A stretch of 47,673 bases of DNA from Bacteroidota bacterium (lineage in GTDB: Bacteria; Bacteroidota; Bacteroidia; Flavobacteriales; Flavobacteriaceae), in contig JAQCFO010000013.1 of the NCBI GenBank assembly GCA_027619415.1, forward strand, positions 1-47,673, read 5' to 3'. A model generated the notes under the pieces. That model made no database searches, was not told where the DNA came from, and saw only the letters and a list, made by a program, of their open reading frames with translations. This document shows positions 29,273-38,743 of the stretch, one piece after another (positions within the stretch are counted from its first letter, which is position 1; the number at the start of each line of letters is the position of its first letter). Position numbers and translations under genes: made by a program.

Positions 29273-31213
29273 ATGCCAGCAGAAAAAAAAGACAGCAAAC
29301 CTAAGAAAGCTGTAAAAAAAACTACAAAATCTTCTAATGTCTCAAAAACAGTAAAATCGAAAGTTTCTGAAGATGTAATTGTTGAACCAATTATAAAAAA
29401 TGAAATTATTGAGGAAACAACTAGTGAAGATTTAAATACTGAAGAGATTGTAAATAAAGAAGTGTCTTCTGAAAAATTTTTAAAAGATTTTGATTGGGAT
29501 ATTTATGAAGAAGGTATCGAAACAGTAAAAGATGATAAACTTTTAGAGTTTGATAAACTAATAAAAGAAAATTTTGTTGACACTTACAATGAAAGTGTTA
29601 TAGATGGGGTTATTATTAATTTGACAGATAGAGAAGCGATAATTGATATTAATGCTAAATCTGAAGGAGTTATTTCTTTAAATGAATTTAGATATAATCC
29701 TGATTTAAAAGTAGGGGATAAGGTTGAGGTTTTAGTAGATGTCCAGGAAGATAAAACTGGACAATTAATACTTTCACATAAAAAAGCTAGAACTATTAAA
29801 GCATGGGATAGAGTTAATGAAGCTCATGAAAAATCTTATGTTGTTAATGGTTTCGTTAAATGTAGAACTAAGGGAGGAATGATTGTTGATGTTTTTGGAT
29901 TAGAAGCTTTTTTACCAGGTTCTCAAATAGACGTTAAGCCTATTAGAGATTATGATCAATATATTAATAAAAACATGGAGTTTAAGGTTGTGAAAATCAA
30001 CCATGAATTTAAAAATGTAGTGGTATCTCACAAAGCTCTTATTGAGGCTGATATTGAATTACAAAAGAAAGAAATTATTGGACAATTAGAAAAAGGTCAA
30101 GTTCTTGAAGGAACTGTAAAAAATATAACTACATATGGTGTGTTTATTGACCTTGGAGGTGTAGATGGATTAATACACATAACTGATTTATCATGGAATA
30201 GAATTAATCACCCAAGTGAAATTTTAGAGTTAGATCAAAAGTTAAATGTTGTTATTCTTGATTTTGATGACGATAAATCTAGAATACAATTAGGAGTGAA
30301 ACAATTGAGTGCTCATCCTTGGGAATCTCTAGACACAGAACTTAAAGAAGGTGATAAGGTAAAAGGAAAAGTTACTGTTCTTGCAGATTATGGGGCATTT
30401 ATTGAAGTTTCTGATGGGGTTGAAGGGTTAGTTCATGTTTCTGAAATGTCTTGGTCGACTCATTTAAGATCTGCTCAGGATTTTGTTAAAGTGGGTGACG
30501 AGGTTGAAGCAGTTGTTTTAACCTTAGATCGTGAAGAAAGAAAAATGTCTTTAGGAATTAAACAACTTTCATCTGATCCTTGGACAGACATAACTAGTAA
30601 ATATCCTGTAGGATCAAAACATTCAGGAGTTGTAAGAAACTTTACTAATTTTGGAATTTTTGTTGAGCTAGAGGAGGGGATTGACGGATTAGTTTATATT
30701 TCAGATCTATCATGGACAGTTAAAGTAAAACACCCTTCTGAATTATTTTCATCAGGTGATTCTATAGATGTCATTGTTCTTGAATTAGACTCTGAAGCAA
30801 GAAAATTAAGTTTAGGTCATAAACAGACCAAAGATAATCCATGGGATCTTTATGATAAATCATTTGCAGAAGGAACTTCCCATAATGCTGCTATTTCAGA
30901 CTCTAATGATAAAGGAGCTACTATCGTTTTTAATGATGATATTATAGCTTTTGTTCCTAACAGACATTTAGTGAAAGAAGATGGTAATAAATTAAAAAAA
31001 GGAGATACAGCAGATTTTAAAGTAATAGAATATAATAAAGACTTTAAAAGAGTGGTAATGTCTCATACGGTTATATTTAGTGACATAGAAAAGAAAAACG
31101 TTAAAGAATCTCTTAAGAAAAATAAAATTAAAGAATCTGATAAATCAACTTTAGGTGATTTGGATGTTTTAATGGATCTTAAGAAAAAGATGGATAGTGA
31201 AGAAGATAAATAA
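29273..31213 (+). CDS. rpsA: 30S ribosomal protein S1
   Basis: S1 binds mRNA and unfolds it at the small subunit, which matters in a lineage lacking Shine-Dalgarno initiation. The 646-residue protein has a charged N-terminal extension (about 1-85) that is lysine-rich at first and then acidic. Six S1 RNA-binding repeats follow, the third to fifth being the most canonical (YGVFIDLGGVDGLIHITDLSW, YGAFIEVSDGVEGLVHVSEMSW and FGIFVELEEGIDGLVYISDLSW types). The sixth is divergent. The C-terminal tail is highly charged. The length suits Bacteroidetes S1. The gene is closed by a strong terminator at 31237-31268. Confidence 0.96.
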   Translation: MPAEKKDSKPKKAVKKTTKSSNVSKTVKSKVSEDVIVEPIIKNEIIEETTSEDLNTEEIVNKEVSSEKFLKDFDWDIYEEGIETVKDDKLLEFDKLIKENFVDTYNESVIDGVIINLTDREAIIDINAKSEGVISLNEFRYNPDLKVGDKVEVLVDVQEDKTGQLILSHKKARTIKAWDRVNEAHEKSYVVNGFVKCRTKGGMIVDVFGLEAFLPGSQIDVKPIRDYDQYINKNMEFKVVKINHEFKNVVVSHKALIEADIELQKKEIIGQLEKGQVLEGTVKNITTYGVFIDLGGVDGLIHITDLSWNRINHPSEILELDQKLNVVILDFDDDKSRIQLGVKQLSAHPWESLDTELKEGDKVKGKVTVLADYGAFIEVSDGVEGLVHVSEMSWSTHLRSAQDFVKVGDEVEAVVLTLDREERKMSLGIKQLSSDPWTDITSKYPVGSKHSGVVRNFTNFGIFVELEEGIDGLVYISDLSWTVKVKHPSELFSSGDSIDVIVLELDSEARKLSLGHKQTKDNPWDLYDKSFAEGTSHNAAISDSNDKGATIVFNDDIIAFVPNRHLVKEDGNKLKKGDTADFKVIEYNKDFKRVVMSHTVIFSDIEKKNVKESLKKNKIKESDKSTLGDLDVLMDLKKKMDSEEDK

Positions 31214-31236
31214 TTTTCTTTACTAAATTTAGAATT

Positions 31237-31268
31237 AAAAAAGCGTCTTAAATAAGACGCTTTTTTTT
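31237..31268. terminator. Bidirectional intrinsic terminator between rpsA and leuB
   Basis: AAAAAAGCGTCTTA (31237-31250) pairs perfectly with TAAGACGCTTTTTT (31253-31266) around a 2-base spacer, giving a G+C-containing stem with poly-T on the forward strand and poly-A before it. It can stop transcripts from both sides. The T-run reaches into the leuB stop codon. Confidence 0.92.
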
Positions 31269-32331
31269 ATTTTAGTATTTGATCAGTTAACCAGTCGCCC
31301 ACTTCACTTGTTTTATAAGCTTTTCCTTTTTCTGATAAATCTTCAGTTACTATTGATTTTTCTAAAGATTTATTTACAACAAGCCTTATTAATTTAGCTT
31401 CTTCTTTTAAATTAAACGCATCTTCAAACATCATTGCAGCTGATAATATTGTTGCCAATGGATTAGCTATGTTTTTTCCTGCAGCTTGAGGATAAGATCC
31501 GTGAATCGGTTCAAATAAAGAAGTTTTTAAACCAATGGATGCTGAGGGCATTAGACCCATAGAGCCTGATATTACGGATGCTTCATCTGTTAAGATATCT
31601 CCAAATAAATTTTCAGTAATTAAAACATCATAAGAGCTTGGCCATTGAACTAATCGCATTGCTACCGCATCTACAAATTCATAAGAGACCTTTACTTCAG
31701 GGTAATCTTTTTCCATCATTTGAACTGTCTCTCTCCATAATCTTGATGATTCAAGTACATTAGCTTTATCTACGCAGCAAAGTTTTTTGGACCTATTCAT
31801 TGCTAGTTCAAAACCTTTTTTTGCCAACCTAGTTATTTCTTCCCTGGTATATGTACAGGTGTCAAAAGCTGTATTTCCATTATTTTTTCTTCCTCTTTTA
31901 CCAAAATAAATTCCTCCAGTCAGTTCCCTTAAGAAAACTAAATCTGTACCTTCTATTCTTTCTCTTTTTAACGGTGATTTGTCAATTAGTGAAGGAAAGG
32001 TAAACGTTGGTCTTACATTTGCAAATAAGCCTAAATCCTTTCTCATTTTTAACAAACCTTGTTCTGGTCTTATTTTTGCCAAAGGATCATTGTCATATTT
32101 TGGATCTCCAATTGCCCCAAATAATATTGCATCGGCATTAAGGCAAATGTTATGAGTTTCTATAGGGTATGGTTCTCCAACAGCATCTATAGCTGCAGCG
32201 CCTGTTAAGGCTTTTACCCAATTAATTGAGTGATCGAATTTTTTAGCAATTGCATTAGAGACTTTTACCGCTTGATCAATTACTTCCGGTCCAATTCCAT
32301 CTCCTGCTAGGAGTGCTATATTTAATTTCAT
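31267..32331 (-). CDS. leuB: 3-isopropylmalate dehydrogenase
   Basis: LeuB oxidatively decarboxylates 3-isopropylmalate to 2-oxoisocaproate. The 354-residue protein shows the isocitrate/isopropylmalate dehydrogenase fold: LAGDGIGPEV at the N-terminus, the substrate-binding RPEQGLLKMRKDLGLFANVRP segment (starting near residue 88), ELTGGIYFG, DKANVLESSRLW, and the metal/NAD site NLFGDILTDEAS with EPIHGSYPQAAGK. It is last in the leuA-leuC-leuD-cimA-leuB run and overlaps the cimA stop by one base. It may also oxidise 3-methylmalate made from citramalate. Confidence 0.97.
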   Translation of the reverse strand: MKLNIALLAGDGIGPEVIDQAVKVSNAIAKKFDHSINWVKALTGAAAIDAVGEPYPIETHNICLNADAILFGAIGDPKYDNDPLAKIRPEQGLLKMRKDLGLFANVRPTFTFPSLIDKSPLKRERIEGTDLVFLRELTGGIYFGKRGRKNNGNTAFDTCTYTREEITRLAKKGFELAMNRSKKLCCVDKANVLESSRLWRETVQMMEKDYPEVKVSYEFVDAVAMRLVQWPSSYDVLITENLFGDILTDEASVISGSMGLMPSASIGLKTSLFEPIHGSYPQAAGKNIANPLATILSAAMMFEDAFNLKEEAKLIRLVVNKSLEKSIVTEDLSEKGKAYKTSEVGDWLTDQILK

Positions 32332-33857
32332 TATTTATTTGATATAATATTTAACATTTTTTCAGTTGCTTTAATTGCCGAAACTGTTTGATCTGAATCC
32401 AGTCCTCTAGTAATAAAATCCTTATTATTAGATCTCCAAGTTATGAAAGTTTCGCAAAGTGAATCTGAGGTGCTTCCAGGTGGTATTGTAACAGTATAAT
32501 CTACTAGCAAAGGTAAAATAATATTAATTTTATTATATATTTTTTTTATTGCATTCATAAAAGCATCAAACTGACCATCACCTGATCCACTTTCTTTAAA
32601 TAGTTCTCCATTAATTATAATCTCTAGTTCTGCTGTGGGACTCTTCCCTTTTTTATGTATTAATTCATATGATTGAATAATTATATTTTTTTTAAAATCA
32701 TAATTATTTAAAACATCTGAAATTATAAAAGGAAGATCTTCTGCCGTGACTTTTTCTTTTTTATCTCCTAGTTCAATAATTCTATTTGTTACTTTTTTAA
32801 TATCCTCCTCACTTAGAATTAAACCTAATTCTTGTAAGTTTTTTTTAATATTAGCTTTTCCTGATGTTTTTCCAAGAGCATATTTTCTTTTTCTTCCGAA
32901 TCTTTCTGGAAGCAAATCATTGTAATATAAATTATTCTTACTATCTCCATCTGCATGGATTCCTGCAGTCTGGGTAAAGACATTTTCTCCTACAATTGGT
33001 TTGTTAGCGGGTATTCTAAATCCTGTAAATGCTGAAACTAATTTACTAACCTTGTAAAGTGACTTTTCATTTAGGTTAATATGAATATTTGGAAGAAAAT
33101 CTTTGATTACAGCAGCAACACTGGCTAATGGAGCATTTCCTGCTCTTTCACCCATTCCATTTATTGTTAAATGAATACCGTGACAACCTGCGTTTAAGCT
33201 TTCAATGACATTTGAGACACTAAGATCATAATCATTATGTGCATGAAAATCAAAATGTAATTTTGGATATTTATTTATTATTTCTGAAAGAAATAGGTTT
33301 GTTTCTTTTGGACTCAAAATACCTAAAGTGTCAGGAAGAAGAATTCTTTTAATTGGAAGTGTTTTAAGAAAATCCAGATACTTGAATACATAATCTTTAG
33401 AATTTCGCATTCCATTACTCCAATCTTCTAAATATACATTAGTTAATATACTTTTTTCATGAGCGTTTAAGACAGAATCAGATACTTCTTGAAAATGCTG
33501 ATCTGGCGTCTTTTTTATTTGATACTTAAGATGATTCAAAGACCCTTTTGTTAAGAGGTTTTGAACTTTTACTCCAGATTTAAGTAACCATTCTAGTGAA
33601 ATGCCATTATCTAAAAATGTTAAAACTTCAATTTTATCTAAATATTGGTTTTGCTTAGCCCAATTGGTTATGGCAAGTACAGAATCAAATTCTCCTTTGG
33701 AAACTCTAGCAGATCCGATTTCAATTCTATCTACTTTTAATTCGCTTAATAACAATTTAGCAATAGTTAATTTTTCAGAAGGTGAAAAAGACATGCCTGA
33801 AGTCTGCTCTCCATCCCTTAGAGTGGTATCCATAATTTCAACAGTCCTTTTAGTCAT
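32331..33857 (-). CDS. cimA: Citramalate synthase-type LeuA paralogue with regulatory domain
   Basis: A 508-residue HMGL-like acyltransferase plus C-terminal LeuA-dimer allosteric domain (about 385-505). The motifs [54 protein letters not shown] and VFTQTAGIHADGD resemble the citramalate synthase of Leptospira more than leucine-pathway synthases. That enzyme condenses pyruvate with acetyl-CoA to start isoleucine synthesis without threonine. The gene sits between leuD and leuB, whose products can process citramalate onward. A second 2-isopropylmalate-synthase role is the alternative. The overlap with leuB is one base. Confidence 0.78.
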   Translation of the reverse strand: MTKRTVEIMDTTLRDGEQTSGMSFSPSEKLTIAKLLLSELKVDRIEIGSARVSKGEFDSVLAITNWAKQNQYLDKIEVLTFLDNGISLEWLLKSGVKVQNLLTKGSLNHLKYQIKKTPDQHFQEVSDSVLNAHEKSILTNVYLEDWSNGMRNSKDYVFKYLDFLKTLPIKRILLPDTLGILSPKETNLFLSEIINKYPKLHFDFHAHNDYDLSVSNVIESLNAGCHGIHLTINGMGERAGNAPLASVAAVIKDFLPNIHINLNEKSLYKVSKLVSAFTGFRIPANKPIVGENVFTQTAGIHADGDSKNNLYYNDLLPERFGRKRKYALGKTSGKANIKKNLQELGLILSEEDIKKVTNRIIELGDKKEKVTAEDLPFIISDVLNNYDFKKNIIIQSYELIHKKGKSPTAELEIIINGELFKESGSGDGQFDAFMNAIKKIYNKINIILPLLVDYTVTIPPGSTSDSLCETFITWRSNNKDFITRGLDSDQTVSAIKATEKMLNIISNK

Positions 33858-33878
33858 TTTTTATAATACAAGCATTTA

Positions 33879-34475
33879 TTAAAGAGGAGTGTTTTTTGAA
33901 AATTCACTTATAGTGTCCTTCATGTTTGTTAGGTAATCTATATCATCATATCCATTTAGCATATTCCCTCTTTTATATTCGTTAATTTCAAATGATTCTG
34001 TAATGCCTAAACATGGGATATTTACTTTTTGAGAATTTAAATTTACCACTAATTCAGTTTTTGGATTTTTAAAAACAGATTCAAATATTTTGTCTAAAAA
34101 CTCTGCAGAAACTTGAACAGGAAGTACGCCTATGTTTAAACAATTTCCTCTAAAAATATCAGCAAAAAAACTTGAAATAACACACCTGAATCCATAATCG
34201 TAAATAGCCCAGGCTGCGTGTTCCCTTGATGATCCAGATCCAAAATTTTTTCCACCTAAAAGTATTTTCCCTCCATAAGCATCGTTGTTTAACACAAACT
34301 CTTTTTTAATTGAATTATCAGCATTGTAACGCCAATCTCTAAATAAATTTTCTCCAAAACCAATTCTTTCTGTGGCTTTTAAAAATCTAGCGGGAATAAT
34401 TTGGTCAGTGTCAATATTTTCAATAGGTAATGGAACTGTTGTACTTTTTAGTATATTGAATTTTTCGTAACCCAT
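33879..34475 (-). CDS. leuD: 3-isopropylmalate dehydratase small subunit
   Basis: LeuD forms the swivelling domain that completes the LeuC active site for isomerising 2- to 3-isopropylmalate. The 198-residue protein has the family motifs IDTDQIIPARFLK near residue 21, GGKNFGSGSSREHAAWAI (from about residue 74) and ISSFFADIFRGNCLNIG. The length matches the family. It is five bases downstream of leuC and 21 bases upstream of cimA. It may also serve citramalate isomerisation. Confidence 0.97.
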   Translation of the reverse strand: MGYEKFNILKSTTVPLPIENIDTDQIIPARFLKATERIGFGENLFRDWRYNADNSIKKEFVLNNDAYGGKILLGGKNFGSGSSREHAAWAIYDYGFRCVISSFFADIFRGNCLNIGVLPVQVSAEFLDKIFESVFKNPKTELVVNLNSQKVNIPCLGITESFEINEYKRGNMLNGYDDIDYLTNMKDTISEFSKNTPL

Positions 34476-34480
34476 TTTAT

Positions 34481-35875
34481 TTAATATAATGTTCTAGGAT
34501 CTGTTATTTCTCCTGTGATTGCTGCCGCAGCTGCAACAAGAGGACTAGCTAATAACGTTCTTGAACCAGGACCTTGTCTTCCTTCAAAATTTCTATTTGA
34601 TGTGCTAACTGCGTATTTACCTTCGGGTACCTTATCATCATTCATTGCTAAGCAAGCTGAACACCCAGGTTCTCTTAATTCAAACCCAGCTTGTTCTAAT
34701 ACTTTTAAAAGACCTTCGTCTTTAATTGCTTTTTCAACTTTATGGGATCCTGGTACCAGCCATGCGGTTACATTAGAAGCTTTTTTTCTTCCTTTAACAA
34801 TTTTTGCAAAGTCTCTAAAGTCTTCAATTCTACCATTTGTACAACTTCCTAAAAAAACAAAATCAATTTTTTTACCTAACATACTTTCTCCTTCACTGTA
34901 ATTCATATAGTTTAGAGATTTAAGATAAGTTTTTACACCTCCATCTTGATTTTTAGCTGTAGGGATACTTTTTGAAATACTAATTCCCATTCCTGGATTA
35001 GTACCATATGTAATCATGGGTTGAATACTATTTCCGTCAAAAAATAATTCTTTATCAAAAATTGCATTTTTATCTGAGTAAAGGGTTGACCAATATTTCA
35101 TAGCCTTCTCCCATTTCTCCTCTTTTGGAGTGAATTCTCTATTTTTTATATATTCAAATGTTTTATCGTCAGGTGCAATCATTCCACCTCTCGCACCCAT
35201 TTCTATACTAAGATTACAAACAGTCATACGACCTTCCATAGACATGTCTCTAAATACTTCACCAGAATATTCAACAAAATAACCAGTCGCTCCAGACGTG
35301 CTTAGTTCAGAAATGATAAATAATGCAACATCTTTTGGAGTTACTCCTTTGCTGAGCTTTCCATCAATAGATATCTTCATTTTTTTTGGTTTTGTCTGCA
35401 TAATGCACTGAGTAGAAAGGACCATTTCTACTTCAGAAGTACCTATACCAAATGCTACAGCTCCAAATGCTCCGTGTGTTGAAGTATGTGAATCCCCGCA
35501 AACAATAGTCGCACCTGGTTGAGTTATTCCATACTCAGGTCCAACCACATGGACTATTCCATTTTTTTCATGCCCTAACCCCCAATATGAAATCCCATGT
35601 AGCTTTGAGTTTTCTTCCAATGCTTTTAATTGATTCGCTGAAAGAAGGTCTTTTACAGGTAGATGTTGATTAATTGTTGGTGTATTGTGATCAGCAGTTG
35701 CAAAAGTTTTTTCAGGAAAGAGAACTTTAACATTTCTATTTTTTAATCCTAAAAATGCAACTGGACTAGTCACTTCATGAACCATATGTCTATCAATAAA
35801 CAATACGTCAGGTCCATTAGTGATTCTATGAACAACATGTGAATCCCAAACTTTATCAAATAAGGTTTTACTCAT
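34481..35875 (-). CDS. leuC: 3-isopropylmalate dehydratase large subunit
   Basis: LeuC is the [4Fe-4S] aconitase-family subunit of isopropylmalate isomerase. The 464-residue protein has the aconitase motifs [14 protein letters not shown], the cluster-binding Cys in [14 protein letters not shown], and the CxxC pair in [11 protein letters not shown]. The C-terminal [12 protein letters not shown] also fits. The length is normal for bacterial LeuC. It lies 13 bases downstream of leuA and five bases upstream of leuD, consistent with one operon. Confidence 0.97.
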   Translation of the reverse strand: MSKTLFDKVWDSHVVHRITNGPDVLFIDRHMVHEVTSPVAFLGLKNRNVKVLFPEKTFATADHNTPTINQHLPVKDLLSANQLKALEENSKLHGISYWGLGHEKNGIVHVVGPEYGITQPGATIVCGDSHTSTHGAFGAVAFGIGTSEVEMVLSTQCIMQTKPKKMKISIDGKLSKGVTPKDVALFIISELSTSGATGYFVEYSGEVFRDMSMEGRMTVCNLSIEMGARGGMIAPDDKTFEYIKNREFTPKEEKWEKAMKYWSTLYSDKNAIFDKELFFDGNSIQPMITYGTNPGMGISISKSIPTAKNQDGGVKTYLKSLNYMNYSEGESMLGKKIDFVFLGSCTNGRIEDFRDFAKIVKGRKKASNVTAWLVPGSHKVEKAIKDEGLLKVLEQAGFELREPGCSACLAMNDDKVPEGKYAVSTSNRNFEGRQGPGSRTLLASPLVAAAAAITGEITDPRTLY

Positions 35876-35888
35876 AAATAAATTATAA

Positions 35889-37040
35889 TTATAGAGAATT
35901 TTTTATTATTATAGGAATGTCTTCATCCAACACTTCTTTTTTTAAGTCGGCAAACTTTAGAAATTCAAAATACACAAGGTCTAATTCATTTTTTGTAAGA
36001 TCAAACCCAACTTTTTTAGCTCTATAAGCTAATGCTGCTCGACCACTTCTTGCTGTTAGGATGATTGCTGATTCAGTAACACCAACATCAAGAGGGTTGA
36101 TTATTTCGTAAGTCTCTCTGTTTTTTATAATTCCATCTTGGTGAATTCCAGAACTATGTGCAAATGCATTTACACCAACTATTGCCTTATTTGGCTGAAC
36201 AGGCATTCCCATATTGTCAGAAACCATTTTACTAGTGTCAAATAAAAGTTTCGAATTTATATTTGTATCTAGATTAAGATGGGGATGTTGTCTCATAATC
36301 ATTACAACCTCTTCTAAAGAAGTGTTACCTGCCCTTTCTCCAATCCCATTTATTGTACATTCTATCTGTCTTGCTCCATTTACTATTCCTGCAATAGAGT
36401 TAGCTGTAGCCAGTCCTAGATCGTTATGACAGTGACATGAAATTATGGCCTTATCTATATTTTTGACATTCTCATAAAGAAATTTTATTTTTTCACCATA
36501 TTCAGAAGGCAAACAATATCCTGTAGTGTCAGGAATGTTAAGCACAGTAGCACCAGCTTCAATCATTTTTTCGCAAACTCTAGCTAAAAATTCGTTATCA
36601 GTTCTTCCAGCATCTTCAGCATAAAATTCTACGTCATTAACAAATGTTTTAGCATATTTAACTGCTTCATAACCAATTTCAATAATTTTTTCTTTTGAAG
36701 ATTTGAATTTGTGTTGAATGTGAGAGTCTGAAGTCCCAATTCCTGTATGAATTCTTGGATGTTTTGCGTTTTTTAATGAATCTGCGGCAACTTCAATGTC
36801 TTTTTTTACTGCTCTTGTTAAAGCACAAACTGTTGTATTTTTTATAATTTTAGAAATTTCCACAACAGAATTAAAATCTCCAGGACTAGAAACTGGAAAC
36901 CCTGCTTCTATGACATCTACGCCCAGTTCTTCCAATCTTTCAGCAATAACTAACTTTTGCGAAGTATCTAGTTTACAGCCAGGAACTTGTTCACCATCCC
37001 TTAAAGTTGTATCAAATATTTTAACATTTTCAATACTCAT
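35889..37040 (-). CDS. leuA: 2-isopropylmalate synthase, short form without regulatory domain
   Basis: LeuA condenses 2-oxoisovalerate with acetyl-CoA to begin leucine synthesis. The 383-residue protein has the catalytic TIM barrel: [14 protein letters not shown] (8-21), the metal-binding HCHNDLGLA, and [15 protein letters not shown]. It ends after the linker region and lacks the leucine-binding C-terminal domain, so direct allosteric feedback is not expected. The homologous domain is present on the neighbouring CimA-type protein. First gene of the leu run, 66 bases after the RluA-family gene. Confidence 0.93.
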   Translation of the reverse strand: MSIENVKIFDTTLRDGEQVPGCKLDTSQKLVIAERLEELGVDVIEAGFPVSSPGDFNSVVEISKIIKNTTVCALTRAVKKDIEVAADSLKNAKHPRIHTGIGTSDSHIQHKFKSSKEKIIEIGYEAVKYAKTFVNDVEFYAEDAGRTDNEFLARVCEKMIEAGATVLNIPDTTGYCLPSEYGEKIKFLYENVKNIDKAIISCHCHNDLGLATANSIAGIVNGARQIECTINGIGERAGNTSLEEVVMIMRQHPHLNLDTNINSKLLFDTSKMVSDNMGMPVQPNKAIVGVNAFAHSSGIHQDGIIKNRETYEIINPLDVGVTESAIILTARSGRAALAYRAKKVGFDLTKNELDLVYFEFLKFADLKKEVLDEDIPIIIKNSL

Positions 37041-37075
37041 TTTTGATTTTCAATTTAGATTAAAATCTGATAAAT

Positions 37076-37083
37076 CAAAAGTA
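37076..37083 (-). promoter_or_regulatory. Candidate leu operon promoter -7 element
   Basis: The reverse strand reads TACTTTTG, matching TAnnTTTG, 35 bases before the leuA start in the only appreciable spacer of this reverse-strand run. This hints that leuA starts its own transcript and is not only read through from panB. No clear -33 TTG. Confidence 0.35.
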
Positions 37084-37106
37084 GTAAAATCGATTAAATA
37101 AATCTA

Positions 37107-37787
37107 TTATTCTAGCACTTTAAGACACATGTCCCAAATCTTATCAAGAGGTGGGGGTGCCGTAATTATCACTTCTTTTTTTGTTACGGGATGAATAAAT
37201 GCTGTTTTTCTTGAATGTAAATGAATACTCCCGTTTGAATTGGACTTAGGAAAGCCATACTTTAAATCTCCTTTAATAGACATTCCGACCTTTGATAACT
37301 GAGTTCTTATTTGATGGTGTCTACCGGTTTCAAGATTGATTTTTAATAATGAATAATTATCTAAATTTAAGATTAATTCATAATGCAAAATAGCTTTTTT
37401 TGCTTTTTTATTTAAAGAACTAGTTACGTAAGATTTATTTTGCTTGGAATTTTTAATTAAATAGTCTTCTAATTTACCACTAGTCTTATTAATTATTAGT
37501 TTTACAATAGCCCAATAGGTTTTGTTAATCTCATTTTTTTTGAACATTTCGTTCATTCTAGAAAGTGCTTTTGAAGTTTTAGTAAAAATTATAACTCCAC
37601 TTGTTGGTCTATCAAGTCTATGTGTAATGCCTAAAAAAGCTTCGCCTGGCTTATTATATTTTTTTTTAAGATAACCTTTAACTCTATCTCCAAGTGTTTC
37701 ATCTTTAGTTTTATCACCTTGAGTTAGTTCACCAGGTTTTTTATTAACTATTATAAGATGATTATCTTCAAAAAGAATTTCTATCAC
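37107..37787 (-). CDS. RluA-family pseudouridine synthase
   Basis: A 226-residue enzyme that isomerises uridine to pseudouridine in rRNA or tRNA. The catalytic motif THRLDRPTSGV has the nucleophilic Asp59; other family motifs are EDNHLIIVNKKPG near the start, and LLKINLETGRHHQIRTQL. It lacks the N-terminal S4 domain of RluC/RluD types, so it resembles small RluA or TruC-like enzymes; the target site cannot be assigned. It is eight bases downstream of panB, an arrangement common in Flavobacteriia. Confidence 0.9.
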   Translation of the reverse strand: MIEILFEDNHLIIVNKKPGELTQGDKTKDETLGDRVKGYLKKKYNKPGEAFLGITHRLDRPTSGVIIFTKTSKALSRMNEMFKKNEINKTYWAIVKLIINKTSGKLEDYLIKNSKQNKSYVTSSLNKKAKKAILHYELILNLDNYSLLKINLETGRHHQIRTQLSKVGMSIKGDLKYGFPKSNSNGSIHLHSRKTAFIHPVTKKEVIITAPPPLDKIWDMCLKVLE

Positions 37788-37795
37788 AAAAAGAT

Positions 37796-38602
37796 TTAAT
37801 ATTGTTCGTCTTTATTTGGAAAATCTAAACTTTTAACGTCTTTAATATATGATTGAATTGCATTGGTCATTATTTCATCTAAATTCACATATCTCCTTAA
37901 GAATCTAGGGTTAAATTCTGAATTTAATCCTACTAAATCGTGGGTAACCAAAACTTGGCCGTCAACATCACTTCCAGCACCAATTCCTATTATTGGTACA
38001 GAAACTGAATTAGTGACTTTTTTGGAAACTTTAGCAGGAATTTTTTCGAGTACGATTCCAAAGCACCCAAGCTTATCTAATAGTTTAGCATCTTCTAGAA
38101 GCAATTTAGCTTCTTCTTCTTCTTTTGCTCTAACACTATAAGTTCCAAATTTATATATGGATTGAGGGGTTAAGCCCAAATGTCCCATCACAGGAATACC
38201 AGCGTTTAGAATTTTTATAATAGATTCTTGAATTTCACGCCCTCCTTCCATTTTAACAGCATGTGCTCCTGACTCCTTCATGATTCTTATGGCAGATCTT
38301 AAAGCTTCTTTTGGATCGGATTGATAACTGCCAAATGGAAGATCAACTACAACCAGAGATCTTTTAACACCTCTTATAACAGAAGATGCATGATAAATCA
38401 TTTGATCAAGTGTAATTGGTAATGTTGTTTCATGTCCTGCCATTACATTTGAAGCCGAATCACCAACAAGAATTATATCAATACCGGATTTATCAATTAT
38501 TTTAGCCATAGAGTAGTCATACGCTGTTAGCATAGAAATTTTTTCATTGCGATTTTTCATTTCTAATAAAGTATTGGTAGTTACTCTTTTATATTCTTTC
38601 AT
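37796..38602 (-). CDS. panB: 3-methyl-2-oxobutanoate hydroxymethyltransferase
   Basis: PanB makes ketopantoate from 2-oxoisovalerate and methylene-tetrahydrofolate in pantothenate synthesis. The 268-residue TIM barrel has the family motifs [34 protein letters not shown] (42-61), [16 protein letters not shown], and [28 protein letters not shown] is near the C-terminus. The length is typical. Its substrate 2-oxoisovalerate is shared with LeuA encoded downstream. Divergent from dnaK. Confidence 0.97.
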   Translation of the reverse strand: MKEYKRVTTNTLLEMKNRNEKISMLTAYDYSMAKIIDKSGIDIILVGDSASNVMAGHETTLPITLDQMIYHASSVIRGVKRSLVVVDLPFGSYQSDPKEALRSAIRIMKESGAHAVKMEGGREIQESIIKILNAGIPVMGHLGLTPQSIYKFGTYSVRAKEEEEAKLLLEDAKLLDKLGCFGIVLEKIPAKVSKKVTNSVSVPIIGIGAGSDVDGQVLVTHDLVGLNSEFNPRFLRRYVNLDEIMTNAIQSYIKDVKSLDFPNKDEQY

Positions 38603-38616
38603 TGATATGTTTTTTA

Positions 38617-38624
38617 CAAATGTA
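38617..38624 (-). promoter_or_regulatory. Candidate panB promoter -7 element
   Basis: The reverse strand reads TACATTTG, an exact TAnnTTTG match 14 bases before the panB start. The nearest TTG candidates upstream are about 25-30 bases away, longer than the usual spacing, so support is partial. Confidence 0.4.
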
Positions 38625-38667
38625 AATGTAATTTAAAAATTAATGAATACAATTCAAAATTTATAAC

Positions 38668-38680
38668 TGACAGACTGTCA
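38668..38680. promoter_or_regulatory. Palindrome TGACAG-A-CTGTCA upstream of dnaK
   Basis: A perfect 6-base inverted repeat around a single central A, 12 bases upstream of the sigma-54-like element and about 45 bases before the inferred dnaK start of transcription. It is not a CIRCE element. It is a good candidate operator for a dimeric regulator of dnaK or panB. Confidence 0.5.
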
Positions 38681-38692
38681 TGGAGACTTGTG

Positions 38693-38708
38693 TGGCACAA
38701 TCATTGAA
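38693..38708 (+). promoter_or_regulatory. Sigma-54-like -24/-12 promoter of dnaK
   Basis: TGGCACAATCATTGAA matches the sigma-54 consensus TGGCAC-N5-TTGCA in all blocks except the -12 C, with exact spacing. The inferred start near 38719 leaves a leader of about 25 bases before the dnaK ATG. No TAnnTTTG motif is present in this spacer on the dnaK strand. Confidence 0.5.
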
Positions 38709-38743
38709 ATAAATGATTTTATAAATTGATAAATTTTAAAAAA

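Noticed and set aside
38699-38718. AATCATT-GAAATA-AATGATT inverted repeat at the dnaK promoter
   Set aside because: The arms overlap the -12 block and the expected start of transcription, are nearly all A/T, and would not form an RNA hairpin; probably incidental.
38726-38743. TTG start for dnaK
   Set aside because: DnaK proteins begin at [10 protein letters not shown]; the six extra residues are leader sequence.
38603-38743. CIRCE/HrcA operator upstream of dnaK
   Set aside because: The TTAGCACTC-N9-GAGTGCTAA pattern is absent; the dyad present is different.
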